Shown here piece by piece: positions 1 through 7,107 of a stretch of DNA of 9,257 nt. The DNA is taken from assembly GCA_005772945.1 (NCBI GenBank), contig SXIE01000496.1, positions 1 to 9,257 on the forward strand, written 5' to 3'. Source of the stretch: Pseudomonadota bacterium (GTDB lineage Bacteria > Myxococcota > UBA9042 > PHBI01). The translations under genes were made by a program, and so were the position numbers. The notes under the pieces were generated by a model that saw only the letters and a list, made by a program, of their open reading frames with translations, ran no database searches and was not told where the DNA came from. The first letter of the stretch is position 1. Each line of letters begins with the position of its first letter.

Positions 1-168
1 AGCAAGCCCCGGCGCCTCGTCGCCGAGCATGCGCAACTGACCGCCTGCCCTCAGGAATTCGGTGCGCGCCGCTTCCTGCGGCAGCTCGTGCAACGCCGCC
101 TCGAAGACCCTCAGGGCCTCGTCGCGCAGGCCGTTCGCTGGGGCCGCTGAGGTAAGGGGCGCTTGCAT
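1..168 (-). CDS. Unknown protein, N-terminal fragment (runs off the window)
   Basis: An open minus-strand frame starts at an ATG (bases 166-168) and runs 56 codons without a stop to the window edge, so only the N-terminus is visible. About 45 of 55 codons after the start end in G or C, matching the bias of the certain genes here. A GGA lies about 5 bases upstream of the ATG. After a short flexible start (MQAPLTSAAPANG) the sequence looks helical and amphipathic, with EALRVFEAALHELPQEAAR followed by a second helix, loosely like a TPR or other helical-repeat segment. No signal peptide or known motif is visible. It diverges from the lipoprotein hydrolase gene. The function is not recognised, and the fragment is too short to exclude a chance open frame. 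Confidence 0.45.
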   Translation of the reverse strand, partial: MQAPLTSAAPANGLRDEALRVFEAALHELPQEAARTEFLRAGGQLRMLGDEAPGLA

Positions 169-232
169 GCGTTCCGCATATACCATCATAAAGGCCGTGA
201 TCGGTGGACGTCGGACGTTGGAGAATCGGACC
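169..232. promoter_or_regulatory. Divergent intergenic region with A+T-rich patch, possible promoters
   Basis: This 64-base gap separates a minus-strand and a plus-strand start codon and contains the locally A+T-rich stretch 177-192. On the minus strand, TATGAT (bases 190 to 185) is one mismatch from a sigma-70 -10 box and would give a leader of roughly 10 bases. On the plus strand, CATAAA at 187-192 lies 18 bases after TTGCAT at 163-168, a weak -10/-35 pair. A GGAG at 220-223, nine bases before the ATG at 233, is the ribosome binding site of the hydrolase gene. No -35 box is convincing on either strand, so the promoter calls are tentative. Confidence 0.3.
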
Positions 233-1771
233 ATGGCCCTCTCGAAGTTTCTCGCACCCGTGCTCGCTCTCGGCTTGAGCGCCTGCAGCAAGGCGCCGAC
301 GCCGGCCGCGCCTACGAACGCAGCGACCGCTCCGCACGCACCCGACACCGCGGCGACGCCCGCACCGGCCGCACCGGTCGCACTCCCCGAGCTCGCCAAG
401 ACGATCCTCGCGGCGCTCGAGCGCGGCGACATGGCGGCCGTGCAACCGCACCTCAACGCCGACATGGTCAAAGCGGTCGGCACCGGCGACGCGCTCGTCA
501 GGCCGTTCGCACAGCTCGGCAAGTGCCCGGCGATCATCGCGGTCAAAGAGCTGATCGAGGGCGCGTTCACGACCCAGCGCCTCACGTGCAAGTACGCCTC
601 GGGCCCGATGGACGTCCTCGTGACCTTCGACAAGGACGGCAAGCTCGCCGGGCTCCACCTGCGCCCCAGCACCGACGCGGCCGCCTTCGGCCCGCGCCCG
701 CAGACCCCGCAACCGCCCTTCCCGTATGGCGAGCGCGAGGTCACCTTCACGAACCCGGCCGACGAGGGTGTCTTCGCGGGCACGCTGACGTTGCCGAGCG
801 GCCCCGGTCCGTTCCCGGCGGCCGTACTGATCTCGGGCTCGGGGAGCCAGGACCGCGACGAGACGATCTTCGGCCACAAGCCGTTTCTGGTCATCGCGGA
901 TGCCCTCACGCGCCGTGGAATTGCGGTCTTACGCGTTGACGATCGCGGCGCCGGCAAGACCCGCGCGGAGCCCTCGCGCGCGACGCTCGCGCTCCATGCG
1001 AGCGACGTCGAGGCGGCCGTGCGCTTCGTGCGCACGCAGCCCGAGATCGACCCGAAGCGCGTCGGCCTCATCGGACACAGCGAGGGCGGGATCCTCGCGG
1101 CCATGGTCGCTGGCCGCAGCGACGCGCGCCGTGAAACTGCCGAGCCCGCGAGCGACCGGGATCCGGTCGCCCCACTCGCGTTCATCGTGTCACTCGCCGG
1201 AACCGGTGTGAGCGGCGCGGAGCTCGTACCGCAACAGATCGGCACGATCCTCGGCGCCATGGGCGCGGCGCCCGAGGGCGTCGCGGAGGTCGTCGCCGGG
1301 CAGAAGAAGATCTGCCAGCTCGCGATGGACGGCGCCCCGACCGCCGAGCTCGAGGCCGCGATCACCGAGACCGCCGCGATCGCCACGCGCCTGGTCGGCG
1401 CGGACAAGGCCGCCGGGCTCGACGAGAGCAACAAGGTCGCAGCCGCGCAGCTTCAGTCGCCCTGGTTCCGGTCGTTTCTCAAGACCGATCCGCGCTTGCA
1501 CTGGGGCCACGTCAAAACGCCGGTGCTGGCGCTGATCGGCGATCGGGACACGCAGGTTCTGGCCGAGCAGAACCTCCGCGAGATCGCCGCCGCGCTCGCC
1601 AAGGCCGGCAACGGCGACGTCACGACCGAGACGCTCGCGGGCTTGAACCACCTCTTCCAGCCCGCCAAGACCGGGCTTCTCGACGAGTACGAGACGATCG
1701 CGCAGACGTTCGACCCGGCCGCGCTGGAGCGCATCGCGAGCTGGATCGAAAAGCACGTCGCGCCCCGCTGA
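233..1771 (+). CDS. Lipoprotein alpha/beta hydrolase with N-terminal DUF3887-like domain
   Basis: A 512-residue serine hydrolase predicted to be anchored to the cell envelope. The start at 233 is preferred over the open frame reaching back to 62 because it is preceded by GGAG and begins a clean lipoprotein signal, MALSKFLAPVLALGLSAC, with lipobox LSAC and lipidation at Cys18; Ser at +2 fits outer-membrane sorting. A Pro/Ala/Thr linker covers residues 20-50. Residues 51-145 resemble DUF3887, with Cys98 and Cys119 as a possible disulfide. The alpha/beta hydrolase fold covers about 165-510: SGSGSQDRDE (201-210) near the oxyanion hole, nucleophile Ser283 in GHSEGG, probable acid Asp439 in GDRDTQV, and His473 in LNHLF. 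A helical insert at about 325-415 probably forms the lid. The overall type is the dienelactone-hydrolase/S9-like peptidase or esterase group; the substrate is unknown. It converges with the CLC gene. Confidence 0.9.
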   Translation: MALSKFLAPVLALGLSACSKAPTPAAPTNAATAPHAPDTAATPAPAAPVALPELAKTILAALERGDMAAVQPHLNADMVKAVGTGDALVRPFAQLGKCPAIIAVKELIEGAFTTQRLTCKYASGPMDVLVTFDKDGKLAGLHLRPSTDAAAFGPRPQTPQPPFPYGEREVTFTNPADEGVFAGTLTLPSGPGPFPAAVLISGSGSQDRDETIFGHKPFLVIADALTRRGIAVLRVDDRGAGKTRAEPSRATLALHASDVEAAVRFVRTQPEIDPKRVGLIGHSEGGILAAMVAGRSDARRETAEPASDRDPVAPLAFIVSLAGTGVSGAELVPQQIGTILGAMGAAPEGVAEVVAGQKKICQLAMDGAPTAELEAAITETAAIATRLVGADKAAGLDESNKVAAAQLQSPWFRSFLKTDPRLHWGHVKTPVLALIGDRDTQVLAEQNLREIAAALAKAGNGDVTTETLAGLNHLFQPAKTGLLDEYETIAQTFDPAALERIASWIEKHVAPR

Positions 1772-1787
1772 TCCGCTTCGGCGTCAG
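1768..1787. terminator. Possible weak hairpin between convergent genes
   Basis: The 20 bases spanning both stop codons can fold as CTGAT/GTCAG (one G-U pair), then a one-base bulge, then CCG/CGG with a CTT loop. The hydrolase stop (TGA, 1769-1771) and the CLC stop (TCA read on the plus strand, 1784-1786) lie in opposite arms. No T-run follows on either strand, so an intrinsic terminator is doubtful. The 12-base gap holds nothing else. Confidence 0.2.
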
Positions 1788-3733
1788 GCCTCCGCCTCCT
1801 TGGCCGCGTCGACGACGGTCCTGCTGCGGCGCGGGCCCGCCACGCGTGTCAGCGTACCGAGGTAATGCTGGGTGATGTCGTCCTCGTCGAGGAACCCGAC
1901 GATCACATGCCCCTCGACCACCGGGATCTCGCGCAGGCGGTTGCGGATGAGGCGCTCGGCCGCCGCGCGCACGCTCTCGTCGGGCGCGGCCACGACCGGC
2001 GCCACCATCACGTCGCGCGCCGTCGTGGGCGAGAGCGGATCGAGCGCCAGCTTGCGCAGATCGTCGGCGCGCACGATGCCGACGATGTGGTTGTCGAGGC
2101 CGCGCACCGGAAACGTGTCCTGCCAACCCTCGGCCGCGAGCGCCCGCAGCATCTCGTGGGCCTCGGTCCCCGGCGCGAACGACGCGAAGGTCGCCGCCGG
2201 CACCATCACGTCCTTCACACACGTCGACTCGAGCGCCGTCACGAGCGCCTCCTCGCGATGCACCGGCGAGTCGCGCTGCGTCGGGAGCTGCGCCGGATAG
2301 AGCGTGCGCCGCCGGACCGCCACGAAACACACGCCCAGCGCCAACATGAGCGGCACGAGCAAGTCGTAGCTCCCGGCCATCTCGCACACGAGCACGAGCG
2401 CCGACAGCGGCACGTGCGCGAGGCCGCCGTAGAACGCGCCCATGCCCACCAGCGCGAAGGCGCCGGGGTCGATCGCCGGATCGATCAGCAGCTGCGCGGC
2501 ATGCCCGAACGCGCCACCGAGCAGCGCCCCGATCGCCAAGGACGGCGCGAAGTCACCAGCCGATCCGCCCGATCCGATCGTGAACGACGTCGCGATCAGC
2601 TTCGCGAACGCGAGCAGCACCAGGAGCCCGACCACGAGCCAACCGCCCGGCAGCCACGGGGCCCCGCTGATGGCCGTCTGGACCGCGCCGTAGCCGCCGC
2701 CGAGGAGCCCGAGCCCCTGGCCGGGCGTGCCGATGAGGTCGCCGACGCCCATGACGATCGGCGTGACGAAGATGCCCAGGAGGAGCCCACCCCAGGCCGG
2801 ACGCAGCCACGCCGGGCCCGGCAGGCGCTGCATGAGGCGCCGCAGGCCGCCCATCACGGCGAGCGAGATGTGCGCGAACAGCGCCAGGACGACCGCCATG
2901 AGCGCATAGAGCGGCAGATGCGACGGCGTGAACGGGTAGCGCGGCGCGTGCGCGAAGAGGATGCTCTCGCCAAAGAGCGAGATGACGACCGAGTAGGCGA
3001 CCACGCTCGCGAGGATGGCGGGGACCAGGGCGTCGGACTCGAAGTCGTCGCGGTAGAGGAACTCGACGGCGAGCAGCGCGGCGCCCAGCGGCGTACGGAA
3101 CACGGCCGCGATCCCGGCGGCGATCCCCGCGACGAGCAGGATCCGCCGCTCGCGCGCGCCGAGGCCGAGGAGGCGCCCGACCAGCGAGCCGACCGCCCCG
3201 CCGATCAACATGGTCGGCCCCTCGCGTCCGCCGGCCCCGCCGGTCCCGAGGGTGAGGAACGACGCCAGCGGCTTGGCCCAGAGGACGCGGCTGCGCAGGA
3301 CCCCGCCCTTATGGTGGTAGGCCTCGATGGTCGTGTCCGCGCCGCCGCCGGAGACCTCGGGCACGTAGCGCGCGATGAGCCCGCAGCCGAGCCCGCCGAG
3401 CGCGGGCAGAATCCAGAGGAGCCACGGGCGAAAGTCGGTGGGGGCGCCCGCGTCCGCGCCGACCAGGAGCAGCTCGCCGTGCGCGCGGAGGGGAACGTAG
3501 CCCGTCGCGCCCTCGAGGATCTCGGTCTGCGCGATCTCGATGAGCCAGAAGAAGGCGGCGCCGATGAAGCCGGCGATGATGCCGACCAGCACGGTGTGGA
3601 GGAGCGTCCGCCCGACGATGCGGAGGTCGAGGGGCGCCAGCTCGCCGATGACGTTCGGCAGGCGCGGCAGGTCCCGCGCGCGCATCGCGCGGAGGCGCTT
3701 GAAGAGCCCCTTGCGCCCCTGCGCGCGGGTCAC
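1784..3733 (-). CDS. CLC-family chloride channel/transporter with tandem CBS domains
   Basis: A 649-residue inner-membrane CLC protein that would form homodimers moving chloride or another anion. Hydrophobic segments fill about 42-475. Signature regions: EVSGGGAD (126-133) in place of the usual GSGIPE, GREGP (169-173) with gating Glu171, and GDFAP (393-397) in GSGGSAGDFAPSLAIG. Tyr479 in TLYPAQ matches the central anion-site tyrosine (E. coli ClC Tyr445). Glu224 matches E. coli Glu202, but the internal proton glutamate (Glu203) is replaced by Phe225. Two CBS domains follow, about 506-565 and 573-629; in this family they often bind adenine nucleotides and regulate gating. The start is GTG, one base after the stop of the LNS2 gene, with GGTGGTGAG just upstream; ATG at codon 17 (3683-3685) is an alternative. 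It is probably translationally coupled to the LNS2 lipoprotein gene. Exchanger or channel mode cannot be decided from sequence. Confidence 0.95.
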   Translation of the reverse strand: MTRAQGRKGLFKRLRAMRARDLPRLPNVIGELAPLDLRIVGRTLLHTVLVGIIAGFIGAAFFWLIEIAQTEILEGATGYVPLRAHGELLLVGADAGAPTDFRPWLLWILPALGGLGCGLIARYVPEVSGGGADTTIEAYHHKGGVLRSRVLWAKPLASFLTLGTGGAGGREGPTMLIGGAVGSLVGRLLGLGARERRILLVAGIAAGIAAVFRTPLGAALLAVEFLYRDDFESDALVPAILASVVAYSVVISLFGESILFAHAPRYPFTPSHLPLYALMAVVLALFAHISLAVMGGLRRLMQRLPGPAWLRPAWGGLLLGIFVTPIVMGVGDLIGTPGQGLGLLGGGYGAVQTAISGAPWLPGGWLVVGLLVLLAFAKLIATSFTIGSGGSAGDFAPSLAIGALLGGAFGHAAQLLIDPAIDPGAFALVGMGAFYGGLAHVPLSALVLVCEMAGSYDLLVPLMLALGVCFVAVRRRTLYPAQLPTQRDSPVHREEALVTALESTCVKDVMVPAATFASFAPGTEAHEMLRALAAEGWQDTFPVRGLDNHIVGIVRADDLRKLALDPLSPTTARDVMVAPVVAAPDESVRAAAERLIRNRLREIPVVEGHVIVGFLDEDDITQHYLGTLTRVAGPRRSRTVVDAAKEAEA

Positions 3734-3734
3734 C

Positions 3735-4997
3735 TCACCACCAGCCCTTGTTCACGTCGGGCGGCGTCGGTCCCGGCACGAGCGCGGCGGGCGCCGCTTG
3801 CGCCGTCGGCAGGTGGCTCGGGTACGCGTTCACCGCGACCGTCCCTTCCTGTCCAGCGTTCGCCCCGATGATGTAGGTCCGATTCTTCGGGATGTTGACG
3901 TTCGCGTAGGCGTGGATGTCGGTCGTGGCGTTGCCGTAGGCGGCGTAGAAGGCGGCCTGCGCCTCGGCGACGACCTTGTTCAAGAAATCGGTCTTGTAGG
4001 CGGCGACGCCCGCGTCGGTCGGAAAGGCCTGGGTGTTCGTGTCGGTCAGGTGCACGACGCCCGGCGGGTAGCCGAGATCGACGAGCCACGTCTGGGTCTG
4101 GGCGCGGAGCAGGTCGGGGCGGCCCGTGACGTAGATGATCTGGTAGCCCTTCTGGCGGTAGGCCCAGAGGACGTCCTGGCCGCCCGGATAGGCCTCGGGG
4201 ACGTAGCTGCCGGAGAAGAGGTCGGTGAATATCTGGGTGATGAGCTCGAAGTCGCTGGTCGTGAGCGTGCCGTCGATATCGGTGACCACGACGCTCACGG
4301 ACGGCGCCGTGACCCACAGCGTGAAGGCCGCGATCGAGAGGTCGCCCTTGACGAGCATGCGAACGGGATACACGCCGACGGGCAGGCGCTTGGCCATCGG
4401 GAGCTCGACGAAGATGCGGCCGCCATCGTCCGCAACGCCCCACATCGTGCCGTACTCGCCGTCCTCGGAGGTCGGGAAGACCCCGAGCGACTCCCAGGCG
4501 CCGCACGGCGCATCGGGCTGGTAGAAGACCTCGACGTCCTCGTCCTTCAGGTCCTTGTCGATGGCCCCGTAGGCGAACTTGGCGATGAGGCGTTGCGGCT
4601 CGCCGGCCGCGACGATGACGTCCTGGCCGCGGTGGTTCGGGGCTCCCATCGGGATGGTGAGGACGCCCGTCTCGAGGCTGTTACGCCACTCGCCCTTGGC
4701 GTAGGGGGGAACGAACGGATTCGGGATGCAGGCGGCCGGCGACGTGTCTTTCGCTGGCTCGATCGTCTCGTCGACGCGCGTCTCCTCGGGCGGCGCGGTC
4801 GCTTCCGCGGCGAGGGCGGTGTCGCCGGGCGCGGCCGTATGGGCGGTCCCGACGCCGGTGTCGACGGCCACCAGGGTATCCGCGGGGGCGCTCGTCGCGC
4901 TGTCTCGAGAGTTCATGGCGTCTTGACCGCAGGCGGCCGCAAGGGCCAGCAGAAACCACCACACACGCCAGGGCGCGCGAACCGGGGGGGCAGACAT
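3735..4997 (-). CDS. LNS2 (lipin/Nir-like) HAD phosphatase domain lipoprotein
   Basis: A 420-residue exported protein. The N-terminus MSAPPVRAPWRVWWFLLALA leads to AAC, giving a lipoprotein signal with lipidation at Cys23. Residues 27-88 are a Thr/Ala/Asp/Glu-rich linker. Residues about 92-232 look like a beta-sandwich ending in LPVGVYPVRMLVKGD (205-219), which resembles the segment before LNS2 in eukaryotic PITPNM/Nir proteins. The LNS2 HAD domain covers about 235-395: motif I DIDGT (Asp240, Asp242), motif II YVTGRP (Thr291), Lys335 in AYKTD, and motif IV GNATTDIHAY (Asp360), the last matching the lipin GNR..D..SY motif. All catalytic positions are present, so Mg-dependent phosphatase activity is plausible; phosphatidate is the lipin substrate, but the substrate here is unknown. 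The open frame extends upstream to 5915 only as a shadow of aguA. The gene is followed one base later by the CLC gene. Confidence 0.88.
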   Translation of the reverse strand: MSAPPVRAPWRVWWFLLALAAACGQDAMNSRDSATSAPADTLVAVDTGVGTAHTAAPGDTALAAEATAPPEETRVDETIEPAKDTSPAACIPNPFVPPYAKGEWRNSLETGVLTIPMGAPNHRGQDVIVAAGEPQRLIAKFAYGAIDKDLKDEDVEVFYQPDAPCGAWESLGVFPTSEDGEYGTMWGVADDGGRIFVELPMAKRLPVGVYPVRMLVKGDLSIAAFTLWVTAPSVSVVVTDIDGTLTTSDFELITQIFTDLFSGSYVPEAYPGGQDVLWAYRQKGYQIIYVTGRPDLLRAQTQTWLVDLGYPPGVVHLTDTNTQAFPTDAGVAAYKTDFLNKVVAEAQAAFYAAYGNATTDIHAYANVNIPKNRTYIIGANAGQEGTVAVNAYPSHLPTAQAAPAALVPGPTPPDVNKGWW

Positions 4998-5015
4998 GGG
5001 CGCCAATATAGCGCC
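4998..5015 (-). promoter_or_regulatory. Candidate leaderless promoter (-10 box) for the LNS2 gene, inside an inverted repeat
   Basis: On the minus strand TATATT (bases 5010 to 5005) lies seven bases before the ATG at 4997. A sigma-70-type -10 there would start transcription at or next to the A of the ATG. The bases between, GGCGCCC, hold no Shine-Dalgarno sequence, which fits a leaderless or very short leader. The -35 region is poor. The box is flanked by GGCGC (4999-5003) and GCGCC (5011-5015), a 5-base inverted repeat around CAATATA that could bind a dimeric regulator or be chance in such GC-rich DNA. Of the rest of the gap to 5108, 5050-5062 holds a small imperfect palindrome (CCGA..TCGG). 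Confidence 0.35.
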
Positions 5016-5064
5016 TCGAACCGTCTCCGTCGCTTCGCCGCGTGTGTTTCCGATCGATTCGGAT

Positions 5065-5072
5065 GGAGGAGG
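5065..5072 (+). promoter_or_regulatory. Strong Shine-Dalgarno-like GGAGGAGG, oddly far from the aguA start
   Basis: GGAGGAGG is the only good ribosome-binding sequence upstream of aguA, yet it ends 21 bases before the first in-frame GTG (5094) and 36 bases before the preferred GTG (5109). An ATG inside it (5063-5065) opens a five-codon frame ending in TGA (5075-5077). A second ATG at 5098 opens a five-codon frame whose TGA (5110-5112) overlaps the GTG at 5109, giving GTGA. Reinitiation from such mini-frames is conceivable but not shown. Confidence 0.3.
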
Positions 5073-5093
5073 CTTGAGGCGCGCGCGAGCGGG

Positions 5094-5153
5094 GTGTATG
5101 GCCGCCCCGTGACCGCCTCGCCCGTGACCGCCTCGCCTGTGACCGCTTCGATC
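5094..5153 (+). repeat. 15-base tandem repeat creating serial in-frame GTG codons at the aguA start
   Basis: Units begin at 5109, 5124 and 5139. The first two differ by a single base (GTGACCGCCTCGCCC against GTGACCGCCTCGCCT), and the third is GTGACCGCTTCG followed by diverged bases. A degenerate earlier unit at 5094 also begins with GTG. Each unit is five codons (Val-Thr-Ala-Ser-Pro), so copy changes keep the frame and shift the available start codons by five residues. Confidence 0.75.
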
Positions 5154-6172
5154 AGCCTGCTGCGCAGCCGCGGCCATGCGCTCATCCCGGAGTGGATGCC
5201 GCATCGCGCCGTCTGGTGCGCATGGCCGCACGACGCGGCCGAATGGGGCCCGGCCTTCGAGCCCGCGCGCGACGCGTTCGGAGCGCTGGTCGCGGCGCTC
5301 GCAGCGGGCGGCGAGGCCGTCGAGGTCCTCGTGCGCGACCCGGCCGAAGAGGCGTCCGCCCTCACCGCCTTCGCGCGTCACGGCGCGCGCGCCGCCGCCG
5401 TCCGCACGCATGTCGCCCCGTATGGCGACGTCTGGACCCGCGACACCGGACCGCTCTTCATGGTCGCTCCCGACGGCGCGCGCGTCGCGCTCTGCTGCGA
5501 ATGGAACGGCTGGGGCGGCAAGTACCTGATGGACGGCGACGACGGCGTCGCGCACCTCATCGCGGCCAGCGCCGCGCTCCCGACCTTCGACGCCGACTTC
5601 GTCCTGGAGGGCGGCGCGATCGAGATCGACGGCACCGGGACGCTCCTCACGACGCGCTCGTGCCTCCTCCATCCCAACCGCCACCCGGGCGCCGTCCCGA
5701 CCGAGGCCGCCCTCGAGGCCCGCCTCCGCGCCTGGCTCGGCGTGGAGCGCATCGTCTGGATCGACGACGGCCTCCACTTCGATCACACCGACGGCCACGT
5801 CGACAACATCGCGCGCTTCGTCGCCCCCGGCGTGGTCGCGATCGGCGCGCCCGACGGCGCTGGCGACCCGCACCGCGACCGCCTCGTCGCCATCCGCGAG
5901 CAGGTCACGCGGCACGGCCTCGAGGTCGTCCCCCTGCCCTCACCCGGCCGCGTCGAGAATCCGCACACCGGCGAGCTCCTCCCTGCGAGCCACCTCAACT
6001 TCTTCATCGCCCAGCACGCGATCGTCGTCCCGGTCTACGGCCGCCCCTCCGACGACGCCGCCTGCCGGCAGCTCGAGGCCCTCTTCCCCGGACGGCGCTC
6101 GCTGCCCGTCTTCGCGACGCACCTCCTGACCGGGGGCGGCTCGGTCCACTGCATGACGAAGGAGGAGCCCGC

Positions 6173-6191
<19 letters not shown>
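5109..6191 (+). CDS. aguA: Agmatine deiminase (agmatine iminohydrolase)
   Basis: This cytoplasmic enzyme hydrolyses agmatine to N-carbamoylputrescine and ammonia, in the arginine-decarboxylase route to putrescine. From GTG 5109 it is 360 residues, the normal family length. Peptidylarginine-deiminase-family signatures are in order: IPEWMPHRAVWCAWPHD (26-42), VWTRDTGPLF (108-117), EWNGWGGKY (131-139), EGGAIEIDG (167-175), FDHTDGHVDNIARF (224-237) with catalytic His230 and Asp232, SHLNFFI (294-300), and the C-terminal GGGSVHCMTKEEP (342-354) with nucleophile Cys348. The conserved domain begins near residue 24, so GTG at 5094, 5109, 5124 or 5139 could all start it. The open frame runs back to 3540 only as antisense to LNS2 and CLC. 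The 3' end overlaps aguB by 19 bases. An arginine decarboxylase is not in the window. The identification is firm; only the exact start is uncertain. Confidence 0.95.
6159..6167 (+). promoter_or_regulatory. Ribosome binding site of aguB inside the end of aguA
   Basis: AAGGAGGAG ends five bases before the aguB ATG at 6173, a near-ideal Shine-Dalgarno placement. It also encodes Lys-Glu-Glu of the conserved aguA C-terminus, three codons after the catalytic cysteine. It fixes the aguB start and supports translational coupling of the pair. Confidence 0.85.
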
Positions 6192-7044
<853 letters not shown>

Positions 7045-7045
<1 letters not shown>

Positions 7046-7107
7046 CCCGCTCGCGAAGAGCGCCCGGCGCTTGCCCCCTCGCGAAGAGCGCCCGGAGCGT
7101 GCCCGCT
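7045..7107. repeat. 28-base direct repeat filling the aguB / DUF2169 convergent gap
   Basis: Two adjacent copies, 7050-7077 and 7078-7105, match at 25 of 28 positions around the core CTCGCGAAGAGCGCCCGG. The GCCCGCT at 7045-7051 recurs at 7101-7107, giving about 2.25 copies with period 28. Copy 1 contains AGCGC-CCG-GCGCT, a short hairpin that substitutions break in copy 2. The array ends at both stop codons (TAG 7043-7045; CTA 7106-7108). No T-run is present, so a classical terminator is not supported. Confidence 0.8.

Noticed and set aside
62..232. Longer N-terminus for the lipoprotein hydrolase
   Set aside because: The extra 57 codons would hide the signal peptide and lipobox, and they overlap a likely divergent gene start.
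1865..3871. Plus-strand open frame of 668 codons
   Set aside because: It is antisense to the CLC gene. Its translation is an Arg/Glu/His/Asp-rich low-complexity string without hydrophobic core or known motifs, as expected of a shadow frame in GC-rich DNA.
3540..5108. Plus-strand upstream extension of aguA
   Set aside because: It is antisense to the LNS2 and CLC genes, charged and motif-free, and would place an implausible 520-residue extension before a complete agmatine deiminase.
4998..5915. Minus-strand upstream extension of the LNS2 gene
   Set aside because: It is antisense to aguA and would bury the lipoprotein signal in the middle of the protein.
5192..6172. Upstream extension of aguB in its frame
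   Set aside because: It is a +1-type shadow of aguA made of Arg-rich low-complexity sequence. The ATG at 6173 with AAGGAGGAG upstream starts a full-length AguB.
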